This document shows positions 25,066-32,932 of a DNA stretch of 64,000 nucleotides, piece by piece. Source of the stretch: RPQJ01 sp963732415 (lineage in GTDB: Bacteria; Pseudomonadota; Gammaproteobacteria; Steroidobacterales; Steroidobacteraceae); the NCBI GenBank assembly GCA_963732415.1, contig CAVSZK010000019.1:434001-498000 (forward strand), given 5' to 3'. The notes below the pieces were generated by a model, which saw only the letters and a list, made by a program, of their open reading frames with translations, was not told where the DNA came from and searched no databases. The position numbers and the translations under genes are program-made. Numbering within the stretch: the first letter of the stretch is position 1; every line of letters begins with the position of its first letter.

Positions 25066-25506
25066 TCAGCGACGGTAGCCGCGGTCCGGCTCGGTGATGA
25101 ACCCGACCTTCTGGATCCCGCTGCGCTGGCACAGCACGATCACCCGGCCGACGTTCTCCCACTTGGTCTGCCTGTCGCCGCGCAGGTGCACCTCTGGCTG
25201 AGGATCCATCACCGCGACTTCCTTCAGCCTCTTCAGCAGCGCTTCCTGGTTCGGCACCATTGCCGTGTTCCAGAAGACATTGCCGCTGGCATCAACTGCG
25301 ATGTTGATATTTTCGGGCTTGGTCTGCGTCGCGATGTTAGCCGCCTTCGGCAGGTCCACCTTGACCGACTGCGTGATCACCGGGACGGTGATCAGGAAGA
25401 TGATGAGGAGCACCAGCATCACGTCCACGAGGGGCGTGGTGTTGATCTCCGACATCGGCTTGTCATCGCCGGACGGGCCACCGCCCGTCGAAACTGACAT
25501 GCCCAT
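25066..25506 (-). CDS. exbD: ExbD/TolR-family biopolymer transport protein (first copy)
   Basis: This is a 146-residue ExbD with a Gly/Ser-rich cytoplasmic tail, one membrane helix containing 'TTPLVDVMLVLLIIFL' (the conserved Asp near residue 28), and a periplasmic domain that includes 'NINIAVDASGNVFWN'. The ATG at 25506 has GGAGG eight bases upstream; a second ATG lies two codons in. It follows exbB by 32 bases and precedes the second exbD by 31 bases in the same direction. Confidence 0.93.
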   Translation of the reverse strand: MGMSVSTGGGPSGDDKPMSEINTTPLVDVMLVLLIIFLITVPVITQSVKVDLPKAANIATQTKPENINIAVDASGNVFWNTAMVPNQEALLKRLKEVAVMDPQPEVHLRGDRQTKWENVGRVIVLCQRSGIQKVGFITEPDRGYRR

Positions 25507-25538
25507 GGTATCTGCCTCCGGCGGCTCGATTCAGCCGA

Positions 25539-26264
25539 TTACTTCTTGGGGGAGCCGCCGAGGACGCGCGCGCCTGCGCCATGGACCCGCGATCCGCTGA
25601 CGATCACCTGCTCGAGATCCGACGCGAACAGCTTGACGCGCTCCATGATCTCCTTGTTGCGGCCAAGCAGGTAGTTGTAGCCGAGCACCGCCGGCACCGC
25701 CACCGCGAGGCCGATGGCCGTCATGATCAGCGCCTCGCCAACCGGGCCTGCAACCTTGTCGATGCTCGCCTGGCCGGCGACGCCGATCGCGACCAGCGCG
25801 TGGTAAATGCCCCACACGGTGCCGAACAGGCCGATGAACGGGGCGGTCGAGCCCGTAGTCGCGAGGAACGGCAGCTGCGTCTGCAGCGCATTGCCGATAC
25901 GGGCGACACCGCGCGCGATCACGTTGTCGATCCACTCGTGCAGCGGGACTTCCTCGGTCATGCGCGAATCATGGTGCTCGGCCGCGTCGATCGCTTCGGA
26001 AGCAATCGCCTTGAAGACGTTGCCCTTGCCGGTCAGCTTGCTGACGCCGTTCTTGATGTTGTCGGCGGCCCAGAAATTCTTGTCGGCTTCCTTGGCCTGG
26101 CCCAACAGCCGCTTCTGCTCCCACCACTTGGTGAAGATGATGAACCAGGAATACGCCGACATGATGACCAGCAGCACCATGACGCCCTTGGCGACGAAGT
26201 CGCCCTGGGCCCAGAGAGCCTGGATTCCATACGGGTTGTCTACAGCGATCGTTTCAGCGGCCAT
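25539..26264 (-). CDS. exbB: ExbB/TolQ/MotA-family proton channel
   Basis: This is a 241-residue inner-membrane protein with three hydrophobic helices: residues about 27-45, 130-155 (after the family landmark 'LPFLATTGSTAPFIGLFGTVWGI') and 170-195 ('GEALIMTAIGLAVAVPAVLGYN'). With ExbD it forms the proton-driven motor for TonB-dependent uptake through outer-membrane receptors. The ATG at 26264 has GGGAG upstream. It lies between tonB (frameshifted, upstream) and the two exbD genes. Confidence 0.94.
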   Translation of the reverse strand: MAAETIAVDNPYGIQALWAQGDFVAKGVMVLLVIMSAYSWFIIFTKWWEQKRLLGQAKEADKNFWAADNIKNGVSKLTGKGNVFKAIASEAIDAAEHHDSRMTEEVPLHEWIDNVIARGVARIGNALQTQLPFLATTGSTAPFIGLFGTVWGIYHALVAIGVAGQASIDKVAGPVGEALIMTAIGLAVAVPAVLGYNYLLGRNKEIMERVKLFASDLEQVIVSGSRVHGAGARVLGGSPKK

Positions 26265-26337
26265 GGGGAACTCCCTCCAAGATAATTCAGTCTGCGTATG
26301 CCTGGAACTTACTGCGCGGCGGCACGGGGCACGGGCG

Positions 26338-26999
26338 TCAGTCCTCTAACCGGAAAATGACATTGAACGTGTGCCACATGGAAACGGGCTTGCCGTCTTC
26401 CTTGCCAGGCACGAAGCGCCAGTTGCGCTGGACATCCTTGACGGCGGCCTCGTCCAGCTTTTCGAAGCCGCTGCTCTTCACAATCTTGATTTCGCCAATA
26501 CGTCCACTCTCGAGGACCAGGGCTGACAATGTCACGGTGCCTGCTTCGCCCGCTCGCCGTGAGGCCGGCGGGTAGTCCGGCTTGGTGATTCGCGAGCCCC
26601 TGCCCTGTGTCGAAGGCGGGGTACGGACGACTTTTTCTCCTCCGCCGCTTTCGGCGGCGGCGGAGGCGGCGCAACCGGCGCAACAGGACGCTCGGAGGTC
26701 ACGTTGGTGATTGCGGTAGTCGGCCCCGTGTCCGTTGCAATCTCGATCGACACTTCGGGCGGCGGCACGTAAGGCGGCGGCGTGTCGATTTCCGGGGGAG
26801 GCGGAGGCGGTTTGTCGTCGTCGGGCTTCTGGTCGATGATCTTGGTCTCGACTGGACCCATCACGACTTCGATGACCTTGGCGCCGAGCCCGGAAGCGAG
26901 TACCCAGAAGAAGAACACGTGGATGATGACGACCAGCACGAACGCCAGCGATCGCTTGCTGTTTCTCGCCGGATCGTCGATTGAGTAATCGTACGCCAC
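26338..26999 (-). pseudogene. tonB: Energy transducer TonB, interrupted by a -1 base frameshift
   Basis: The N-terminal frame (GTG 26999, GGAGGGG upstream) encodes a cytoplasmic tail, one membrane helix ('LAFVLVVIIHVFFFWVLASG') and a Pro-rich linker with 'PPPPPPEIDTPPPYVPPPE', and then runs out of family similarity and stops at 26532. The TonB C-terminal domain continues in another frame: 'ITKPDYPPASRRAGEAG', the '...LESGRIGEIKIVKSSG' block, and 'RNWRFVPGKEDGKPVSMW', ending at 26338. The switch falls at a run of five A in the coding strand (T at 26632-26636). One extra A would join the frames as EEKKVVRTPP and give a normal protein of about 220 residues. It could be a real loss, a sequencing or assembly error, or phase variation. 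It heads the tonB-exbB-exbD-exbD set. Confidence 0.85.
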
Positions 27000-27174
27000 G
27001 TCCCCTCCGCTGCTCTGGGACCTTATTCGGTTCTACTTTTTGGGCGTTCCTGTCAACGCCCGCTTCGGACTGGCGACACTACAAGAGCCGGTCCGCCGTC
27101 GCAACCCCGGGGAAGCGCGGCGAACTGTACCGGCCCCTTACGGCCAACTCAATAGCTTTTTGGGGCAGGCCAGG

Positions 27175-28881
27175 TCACTTGACAGCCCGAGCCGTCCCGA
27201 GATTGCGATCGGTGACGGCACCGAGCGAAGCGCTGCTCACCAGTTCCGCGTACTTTGCGAGAACGCCCCGCGTAGTGTAGGGCTTTGGCGGCACCCAGGC
27301 CTTCTTCCTGCGCGCGAGCTCCACCGTGGAAATCGCCAGCGATATCGTGCGGCCGGATGCGTCGATGCTTATCGCATCCCCATCCCGGACCAGGGCCAGC
27401 GGCCCGCCAACCGCGGCTTCCGGAGATACATGCCCGACGACAAAACCGTGGCTGCCGCCCGAGAACCGGCCGTCGGTGACGAGTGCGACCTTGTCGCCCA
27501 GGCCCTTGCCCATGATGGCTGCGGTCGGGCTCAACATTTCGCGCATTCCCGGCCCGCCGCGCGGCCCCTCGTATCGCACCACGATCACGTCACCGGCGAC
27601 GACGGTACCGTCGAGAATTGCCTGCAGCGTCGCCTCCTCGCCGTCGAACACGCGCGCACGGCCCTCGAACAGCAGGCCTTCCTTGCCTGTGATCTTGGCG
27701 ACCGCGCCTTCGGGCGCGAGATTGCCGTAGAGAACCACCAGGTGGCTCTCAGGTTTGATCGGATCAGCCAGCGGCCGGACGATGTCCTGCGATGCCGGAT
27801 AAGCCTTCACGCGGCGCAGGTTCTGCGCCAGTGTCTTCCCGGTCACGGTGAGACAATCGCCGTGCAGCAGGCCCGCGGACAGCAGTTCCTTCATGAGCGG
27901 CTGGATCCCTCCTATTCGGATCAACTCGGACATCGAGTAGCGCCCGCTCGGCCGCAGGTCTGCCAGCACCGGCACCCGCGAACCGATGCGCGTGAAATCG
28001 TCCAGTTCCAGGGCCACGCCAGCCGCGTGCGCGATTGCAAGCAGGTGCAGGACCGCGTTGGTGGAACCCGCCAGCGCTATCGTCACCACGATGGCATTCT
28101 CGAACGATTCGCGACTGAGTATGTCGGAGGGCCGGATGCCACGCCGGACCAGGCCGACTACCGCACGCCCGGCCCGCTCTGCGTCCAGCCGCTTGTTGCG
28201 CGAGACGGCCTCCTGCGCCGAACTGTTGGCGAGACTCATTCCAAGAGCCTCGATGGCCGAGGCCATCGTATTGGCCGTGTACATGCCGCCGCAGCTACCG
28301 GCGCCCGGAATGGCGGTGCGTTCGACTTCGCGGAGCTGCCGATCGGAAATCGCACCCTGGGCATGGGCACCCACGGCCTCGAACACGGACACGATGTCGC
28401 GACGCTTGTCCCCAGGCCGGATCGTACCGCCGTATACGAACACCGCGGGACGGTCGAGACGAGCGATCGCCATCATGCAGCCCGGCATGTTCTTGTCGCA
28501 CCCGCCTATGGCGACGATACCGTCGAACCCCTGCGCACCAGCGACCGTCTCTATGGAGTCGGCAATCACCTCTCGCGACACGAGCGAGTAGCGCATGCCG
28601 GGAGTGCCCATCGAGATTCCATCCGACACCGTGATGGTGCCGAACACCGTGCTCTTGCCACCGGCTGCATCCACGCCGCCAGCCGCAGCATGTGCCAGCT
28701 TGTCGATGTGCATGTTGCACGGCGTCAGGTTGCTCCAGGTCGACGCGATACCGACCTGGGGCTTCCTGAAATCTCGATCGGTGTAACCGACTGCGCGCAG
28801 CATCGCGCGACTCGGCGTCTGCTTGACGCCATCGAATACCAGTCTCGAATAGGCGCGCGGGTCAGCCTTGCGTCGGGTCAT
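27175..28881 (-). CDS. ilvD: Dihydroxy-acid dehydratase
   Basis: This 568-residue enzyme converts 2,3-dihydroxy-3-methylbutanoate (or -pentanoate) to the 2-keto acid, the third common step of valine and isoleucine synthesis. The Fe-S cluster cysteines lie in 'SNLTPCNMH', 'GGCDKNMPGC' and 'GAGSCGGMYTANTM', and the C-terminal 'VTDGRFSGGSHGFVVGH' holds the active-site Ser. The start at ATG 28881 is chosen because AGGAG lies 7 bases upstream; the frame continues to 28935 but overlaps the MFS gene. It is at the end of a minus-strand run with an aminopeptidase and an MFS gene, apart from the ilvC-leu operon. Confidence 0.95.
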   Translation of the reverse strand: MTRRKADPRAYSRLVFDGVKQTPSRAMLRAVGYTDRDFRKPQVGIASTWSNLTPCNMHIDKLAHAAAGGVDAAGGKSTVFGTITVSDGISMGTPGMRYSLVSREVIADSIETVAGAQGFDGIVAIGGCDKNMPGCMMAIARLDRPAVFVYGGTIRPGDKRRDIVSVFEAVGAHAQGAISDRQLREVERTAIPGAGSCGGMYTANTMASAIEALGMSLANSSAQEAVSRNKRLDAERAGRAVVGLVRRGIRPSDILSRESFENAIVVTIALAGSTNAVLHLLAIAHAAGVALELDDFTRIGSRVPVLADLRPSGRYSMSELIRIGGIQPLMKELLSAGLLHGDCLTVTGKTLAQNLRRVKAYPASQDIVRPLADPIKPESHLVVLYGNLAPEGAVAKITGKEGLLFEGRARVFDGEEATLQAILDGTVVAGDVIVVRYEGPRGGPGMREMLSPTAAIMGKGLGDKVALVTDGRFSGGSHGFVVGHVSPEAAVGGPLALVRDGDAISIDASGRTISLAISTVELARRKKAWVPPKPYTTRGVLAKYAELVSSASLGAVTDRNLGTARAVK

Positions 28882-28931
28882 GCGTGGACTCCTGATGATT
28901 TCGATATTGTGCGGCCTCGGCGGCCGCGAGG

Positions 28932-30191
28932 TCACGTCGGCGACCTGCGGATGTCACGTAGCCTGCGCATCGCGTTGAACTCCCTGGCCCCGGCCGCGAC
29001 CAGCGCCAGCGGCATCAGCAGCGCCCAGGCACCGGCCCCCGGCCGCCAGCCCTCGAGTCCGTGGTACAGCACGATGCCGAGCGGTGGCGCGAGCAGTCCG
29101 CGCACGCCGGTCAGTGTCACGTGCAGCGCCATGTAGCGCGTCTCCTCCCCTCGCGGGGCGAAATCATTGTGCCCCAGGGCCCAGCCGAGACTGCCGGCCG
29201 CGAGCGAGATCCCGAGCAGCGTCGCGCCGGGCCAGAGCAGCAGGGGCGCGTGCAGCAGCACTGCCGAAACCAGCAGCAGCGCCGCACAAGTTCCGACCCA
29301 TCCGTGCACCGAGCGAAATACCACCACGTGTTGACGATCCAGGTACCGCGCCCACGGCTGGATCGCGAACGGGACTACCAGGATTGGCAGCGAAGTAGTC
29401 ACCGCGACCTGCACGAATGGCGAAGCCCCGAGTACGTCGCCGAGGCATATCACCATAAGCGGCGACAACGTGAGCAGCCCCGCGCCGAACAGCGACATCG
29501 CGTACATGTAGTGCCGAAACGCCGCGTCGCGCACCAGCAGTTCCCGGATGCCGGCGAAACTGAAGCTCGCGCCCTGCGCAAGCCGCACCCGCTCTGCCTC
29601 GAGCAGGCTCCGTTCGCGCCGGACCCGGAAGCGACTGAAGGCGCGCGCACCCATTAGTCCGGCGCATGAAGCCAGCAGGATCGCGAATCGGTACCAGTCA
29701 CCACCCTGCCCCAGCAGCCAGCCCACCGTGAGACCTACCGCGGCGACCGCGAGCGAGCCATTCACCAGGATGCGCCCGGTGGCACGCGCGCGCAGGTGGC
29801 GCGGGTAGTTGACGCTCCAGATCACTGAGCGCACGGTGTCGACACCGGCCCACAGCAACCTTGCCGCGCAGTAAAGCAGCAGGAATGCAGCCAGGCCTAC
29901 GCCGCGTTCCGGCACCAGAGCCAGCAGGGCCACGCACATCGCCATCGCGAGCAGCAGCGGCTGAAGGAATGCAACCTTCGGCCTGCCCTGTGCGCGCCGC
30001 GCATACGCCAGGCTTGCGAGGTTGGACCATGCGGGCGCGGAACTGACCAGGCCCACGACCAGGTCCACCGCAAAGCCGTGCACCGAGTCCCGGAACAGCG
30101 AGCGGACCATGACCGCGGCAGTGCCGCCCTCGATCATCCCCAGGCACAGGTAGACCAGCGTCCATGCGCGACGCTCGTAGCGCAGGTCCAT
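28932..30191 (-). CDS. MFS transporter
   Basis: This is a 419-residue membrane protein with eleven to twelve hydrophobic helices and an MFS-like layout, including a cytoplasmic loop of about 40 residues after helix 6 (starting RFRVRRERSLLEAERV). The usual loop 2-3 motif is only weakly kept ('YARRAQGRPKV'). No substrate can be proposed. It lies 10 bases after the M17 aminopeptidase stop and 50 bases before ilvD, so the three are likely co-transcribed, which hints at amino-acid or peptide traffic but does not prove it. Confidence 0.78.
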   Translation of the reverse strand: MDLRYERRAWTLVYLCLGMIEGGTAAVMVRSLFRDSVHGFAVDLVVGLVSSAPAWSNLASLAYARRAQGRPKVAFLQPLLLAMAMCVALLALVPERGVGLAAFLLLYCAARLLWAGVDTVRSVIWSVNYPRHLRARATGRILVNGSLAVAAVGLTVGWLLGQGGDWYRFAILLASCAGLMGARAFSRFRVRRERSLLEAERVRLAQGASFSFAGIRELLVRDAAFRHYMYAMSLFGAGLLTLSPLMVICLGDVLGASPFVQVAVTTSLPILVVPFAIQPWARYLDRQHVVVFRSVHGWVGTCAALLLVSAVLLHAPLLLWPGATLLGISLAAGSLGWALGHNDFAPRGEETRYMALHVTLTGVRGLLAPPLGIVLYHGLEGWRPGAGAWALLMPLALVAAGAREFNAMRRLRDIRRSPT

Positions 30192-30201
30192 GGTCCGGCC
30201 G

Positions 30202-31590
30202 TCAGCCGTAGCGTTCGACGAGCAGCGCGTACAGCGCGCGAACCGCCTGCGGCTCGGCCCCGACGGGCCGTCCAGGGCGATCCTTGCCGTTCCATGCGTA
30301 GAGGTCGACGTGCAGCCAGTCGCGCGCTTCGGTCACGAAGCGACGCAGGAACAGGCCGGCAATGATCGATCCCGCGAACGGCAGCGCGGACACGTTGTTG
30401 ATGTCACCGACGCTGCTCGCAAACTCGTCCTCGTAGCCGTCCCACAGTGGCATCGGCCACAGCGGGTCGCCGAGTTCCCGTCCGTGGCGCGCAAGCCTCT
30501 CGACCGTTTCGGTGCGGTTACCGAAGAGTGCCGGCAGTTCAGGCCCCAGCGCGACCCGTGCCGCACCGGTCAAGGTCGCAAGGTCCACCAGCAGGTCGGG
30601 CTTCTCGACGTCGGCTGCCGCTAGCGCATCGCAGAGCACCAGCCTTCCCTCGGCGTCCGTGTTGCCGACCTCGACACTGATGCCCTTGCGCGTGGCGAGC
30701 ACGTCGCCGGGCCGGTAGGCCGAGCCGGAGATCGCGTTCTCCACGGCCGGCACGAGTACGCGCAGCCGCACCGGCAGCGAGCTCTCCATGACCAGGCGGG
30801 CAAGCGCCAGTGTGCAGGCCGCGCCACCCATGTCTTTCTTCATCAGCAACATGCCCGATGGACCCTTGACGTCGAGTCCGCCGGAGTCGAAGCACACGCC
30901 CTTGCCCACCAGCGTCACGCGCGGCGCGCCGGGATCGCCCCAGTGGAAATCCACCAGTCGCGGTGCGGACTCCGCGGCACGACCCACCGCGTGAATCGCC
31001 GGATAGCCCTCGCGCAGCGCGTCGCCCGTAAGGATGTGACCGTGCGCGCCGCAGCGTGTCGCCATTTCCAGCGCCTGCTCGGCCAGGCGCTGGGGCGTGA
31101 GGTCGCAGGCGGGCGTATTGATCAGGTCACGCGCCATCGCCAGCGCGGCCGAAACGCGACGCACGTGCGCCATCTCGGCCAGTTGCGGGGGAACCAGCGC
31201 AGCGACAGGTTTCTCGAGGGCCGGCTGCCTGCGATAACGCTCGAACCGGTACGAGCCGTAGGCCCAGCCAATTGCGGCCGCCGTCGCCGCTCGCGCCAGA
31301 AGTGGATTCTCGATTCGCCATGCACCGGGCGGCAACCGGCCTGGAGCACCGGCGACGTGGAATGGCTCGAGCGATTCGAGGTCCTGGACCTTTCCGAGGC
31401 CGACCACTGCCATTCGCAGTCCGCCGTCCGCGCCGGGCACCGCCGCGACCTGGTGGCGTTCCGCCCTGAAGCGCATCGATGCGAGCCAGCCTCGGGTCGC
31501 CGAATCCTGCGCCTCGAGCCACGGGTCGAGACTTCCCTCGGTCACCAGCCAGAGCGGCCTCGCGGCCGCAGCGTCGTGTTCTTCGAACAT
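30202..31590 (-). CDS. M17 family leucyl aminopeptidase-like protein
   Basis: This 462-residue cytosolic metallopeptidase removes N-terminal residues from peptides. The C-terminal catalytic domain has the two-metal site: 'GKGVCFDSGGLDVKG' (Lys and Asp ligands) and the M17 signature 'NTDAEGRLVL', with 'MKKDMGGAA' between them. The N-terminal domain is short and diverged, as in the PepB-like branch. No ribosome-binding site is seen at the right distance from ATG 31590; AGGAG lies about 20 bases upstream, and a TATAAG lies just upstream, so the message may be almost leaderless. It is divergent from the ilvC operon. Confidence 0.9.
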   Translation of the reverse strand: MFEEHDAAAARPLWLVTEGSLDPWLEAQDSATRGWLASMRFRAERHQVAAVPGADGGLRMAVVGLGKVQDLESLEPFHVAGAPGRLPPGAWRIENPLLARAATAAAIGWAYGSYRFERYRRQPALEKPVAALVPPQLAEMAHVRRVSAALAMARDLINTPACDLTPQRLAEQALEMATRCGAHGHILTGDALREGYPAIHAVGRAAESAPRLVDFHWGDPGAPRVTLVGKGVCFDSGGLDVKGPSGMLLMKKDMGGAACTLALARLVMESSLPVRLRVLVPAVENAISGSAYRPGDVLATRKGISVEVGNTDAEGRLVLCDALAAADVEKPDLLVDLATLTGAARVALGPELPALFGNRTETVERLARHGRELGDPLWPMPLWDGYEDEFASSVGDINNVSALPFAGSIIAGLFLRRFVTEARDWLHVDLYAWNGKDRPGRPVGAEPQAVRALYALLVERYG

Positions 31591-31631
31591 TGTTTGGATA
31601 GCTTATAGCGGAACTCCTTTTTGCAGTGCGG

Positions 31632-31661
31632 TTGACAATGTCGGGCGCGCTGTGCTGCTAT
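31632..31661 (+). promoter_or_regulatory. Promoter of the ilvC-leuACDB operon
   Basis: A perfect -35 TTGACA (31632-31637) is followed after 18 bases by TGCTAT (31656-31661). A start point near 31668 would give a leader of about 265 bases that contains the leader peptide and the attenuator hairpin before ilvC. Confidence 0.6.
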
Positions 31662-31711
31662 TCATGGCTCGAATCATGGCCCGAAACGATTTCTTTCCAG
31701 GCAGGCTCACG

Positions 31712-31825
31712 ATGGACTTCGAGGCTTCAACCGCCGACACGCTCGAATCGGCTCCCCGACTGCCGGGCCTGCTGCTTGGACTGCTCGTCCTGCTTCCCCA
31801 CGGGAGGTGCGGGGCCCCGGGCTGA
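31712..31825 (+). CDS. Leucine-rich leader peptide of the ilvC-leu operon
   Basis: This 37-codon frame ends 109 bases before ilvC. Its middle reads RLPGLLLGLLVLLPHGR, which packs eight Leu and one Val into 12 residues after the Arg, the hallmark of a branched-chain amino-acid attenuator peptide. A terminator-like hairpin follows 27 bases after its stop. The expected logic, known from the E. coli leu and ilv leaders, is that ribosome stalling at Leu codons when charged tRNA-Leu is scarce lets the operon be read through. There is no strong ribosome-binding site directly upstream of the ATG, so the exact start is uncertain. Confidence 0.72.
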   Translation: MDFEASTADTLESAPRLPGLLLGLLVLLPHGRCGAPG

Positions 31826-31852
31826 AAGCGCAACGGCGCAGACGGATACCGA

Positions 31853-31894
31853 GAACCCCGCACCGGACGCGATCCGGGGCGGGGTTCTTCGTTT
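31853..31894 (+). terminator. Attenuator hairpin of the ilvC-leu operon
   Basis: A 9-bp perfect stem GAACCCCGC (31853-31861) with its complement at 31879-31887 encloses a second small stem (CCGGA/TCCGG), and is followed by TTCGTTT. It sits between the Leu-rich leader peptide and ilvC, the place expected for the terminator of a transcription attenuator. The U-run is broken, so termination may be partial. Confidence 0.7.
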
Positions 31895-31934
31895 GGACAC
31901 ACATCATCATTGACTGTCTCTCGAGGAGTTTGAA

Positions 31935-32921
31935 ATGCGCGCGTACTCGAAAAAAGACGTAGACAAGAAAGCACTCAAGGGCGCCCGGATCGCCGTGGTC
32001 GGCTACGGCAGCCAGGGCCGCGCGCACGCGTTGAACCTGAAGGACTCCGGATACGACGTGGTGATCGGCGTCCGCAAGGGCGACAGCTGGAAGAAGGCGA
32101 AGAAGGACGGACTCACCGTCAAGACGCCGTCCGAGGCAGTCAAGGGCGCAACGCTGGTAGCGCTGCTCACGCCCGATACCACCCAGGCGGAAAACTACAA
32201 GGAGATCCTGCCGAACCTCGACAAGGGCGCCACCCTGCTCTTCGCGCACGGCTTCAACGTGCACTTCCGCCAGATCAAGCCGCGCAAGGACCTCGACGTG
32301 GTGCTGATCGCGCCCAAGGGCCCGGGTGACCTGGTGCGCCGCCAGTACCAGCAGGGGCGCGGCGTGCCCTGCCTGATTGCAGTCGCGCAGGATGCGTCGG
32401 GCAAGGCCAAGGGCAAGGCACTCGCCTACGCCGACGGTATCGGCGGTACGCGGGCTGGCGTCATCGAGACCACGTTCAAGGAGGAGACCGAGACCGACCT
32501 GTTCGGCGAGCAGGCCGTGCTCTGCGGCGGCGCAACCGAGCTGGTGCTGAAGGGTTTCGAGACACTGGTCGAGGCTGGCTACCAGCCGGAGGTCGCCTAC
32601 TACGAGTGCCTGCACGAACTGAAACTGATCGTCGACCTGCTGCACGAGGGCGGCCTGGCCAAGATGCACCGGTACATCTCGCACACCGCCAAGTGGGGCG
32701 ACCTGACGCGCGGCCCGCGAGTCGTGAACAAGGCGACCAAGAAGGAAATGAAGAAGATCCTGACGGAAGTGCAGGACGGCACGTTCGCACGGGCCTGGAT
32801 CCGCGAGAACAAGACCGGACGCCGGAAATACAACGCACTGATGAAGAAGGACCTCGCCCACCCGATCGAGAAAGTGGGCGTGAAGCTGCGCGCACGCATG
32901 CCCTGGTTGAACGAGGGCTGA
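31935..32921 (+). CDS. ilvC: Ketol-acid reductoisomerase (NADP+), class I
   Basis: This 328-residue enzyme rearranges and reduces acetolactate or acetohydroxybutyrate with NADPH in valine, isoleucine and leucine synthesis. The Rossmann motif 'VVGYGSQGRAHALNL' starts near residue 21. The catalytic domain has 'ETDLFGEQAVLCGG' with its Mg2+-binding Asp and Glu, and 'YYECLHELKLIVDLL'. The length fits the short class I form. GAGGAG lies just upstream of ATG 31935. It is the first gene of an operon with leuA, leuC, leuD and leuB. Confidence 0.97.
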   Translation: MRAYSKKDVDKKALKGARIAVVGYGSQGRAHALNLKDSGYDVVIGVRKGDSWKKAKKDGLTVKTPSEAVKGATLVALLTPDTTQAENYKEILPNLDKGATLLFAHGFNVHFRQIKPRKDLDVVLIAPKGPGDLVRRQYQQGRGVPCLIAVAQDASGKAKGKALAYADGIGGTRAGVIETTFKEETETDLFGEQAVLCGGATELVLKGFETLVEAGYQPEVAYYECLHELKLIVDLLHEGGLAKMHRYISHTAKWGDLTRGPRVVNKATKKEMKKILTEVQDGTFARAWIRENKTGRRKYNALMKKDLAHPIEKVGVKLRARMPWLNEG

Positions 32922-32932
32922 AGGAGCACTCC

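Noticed and set aside
26626..26640. Programmed -1 frameshifting in tonB as the main explanation
   Set aside because: The slip site is G AAA AAG rather than A AAA AAG and I see no clear downstream stimulator; a missing base is the simpler reading, so I left it only as an alternative.
27040..29136. 698-codon plus-strand open frame opposite ilvD
   Set aside because: ilvD has full family motifs on the other strand; this frame has none.
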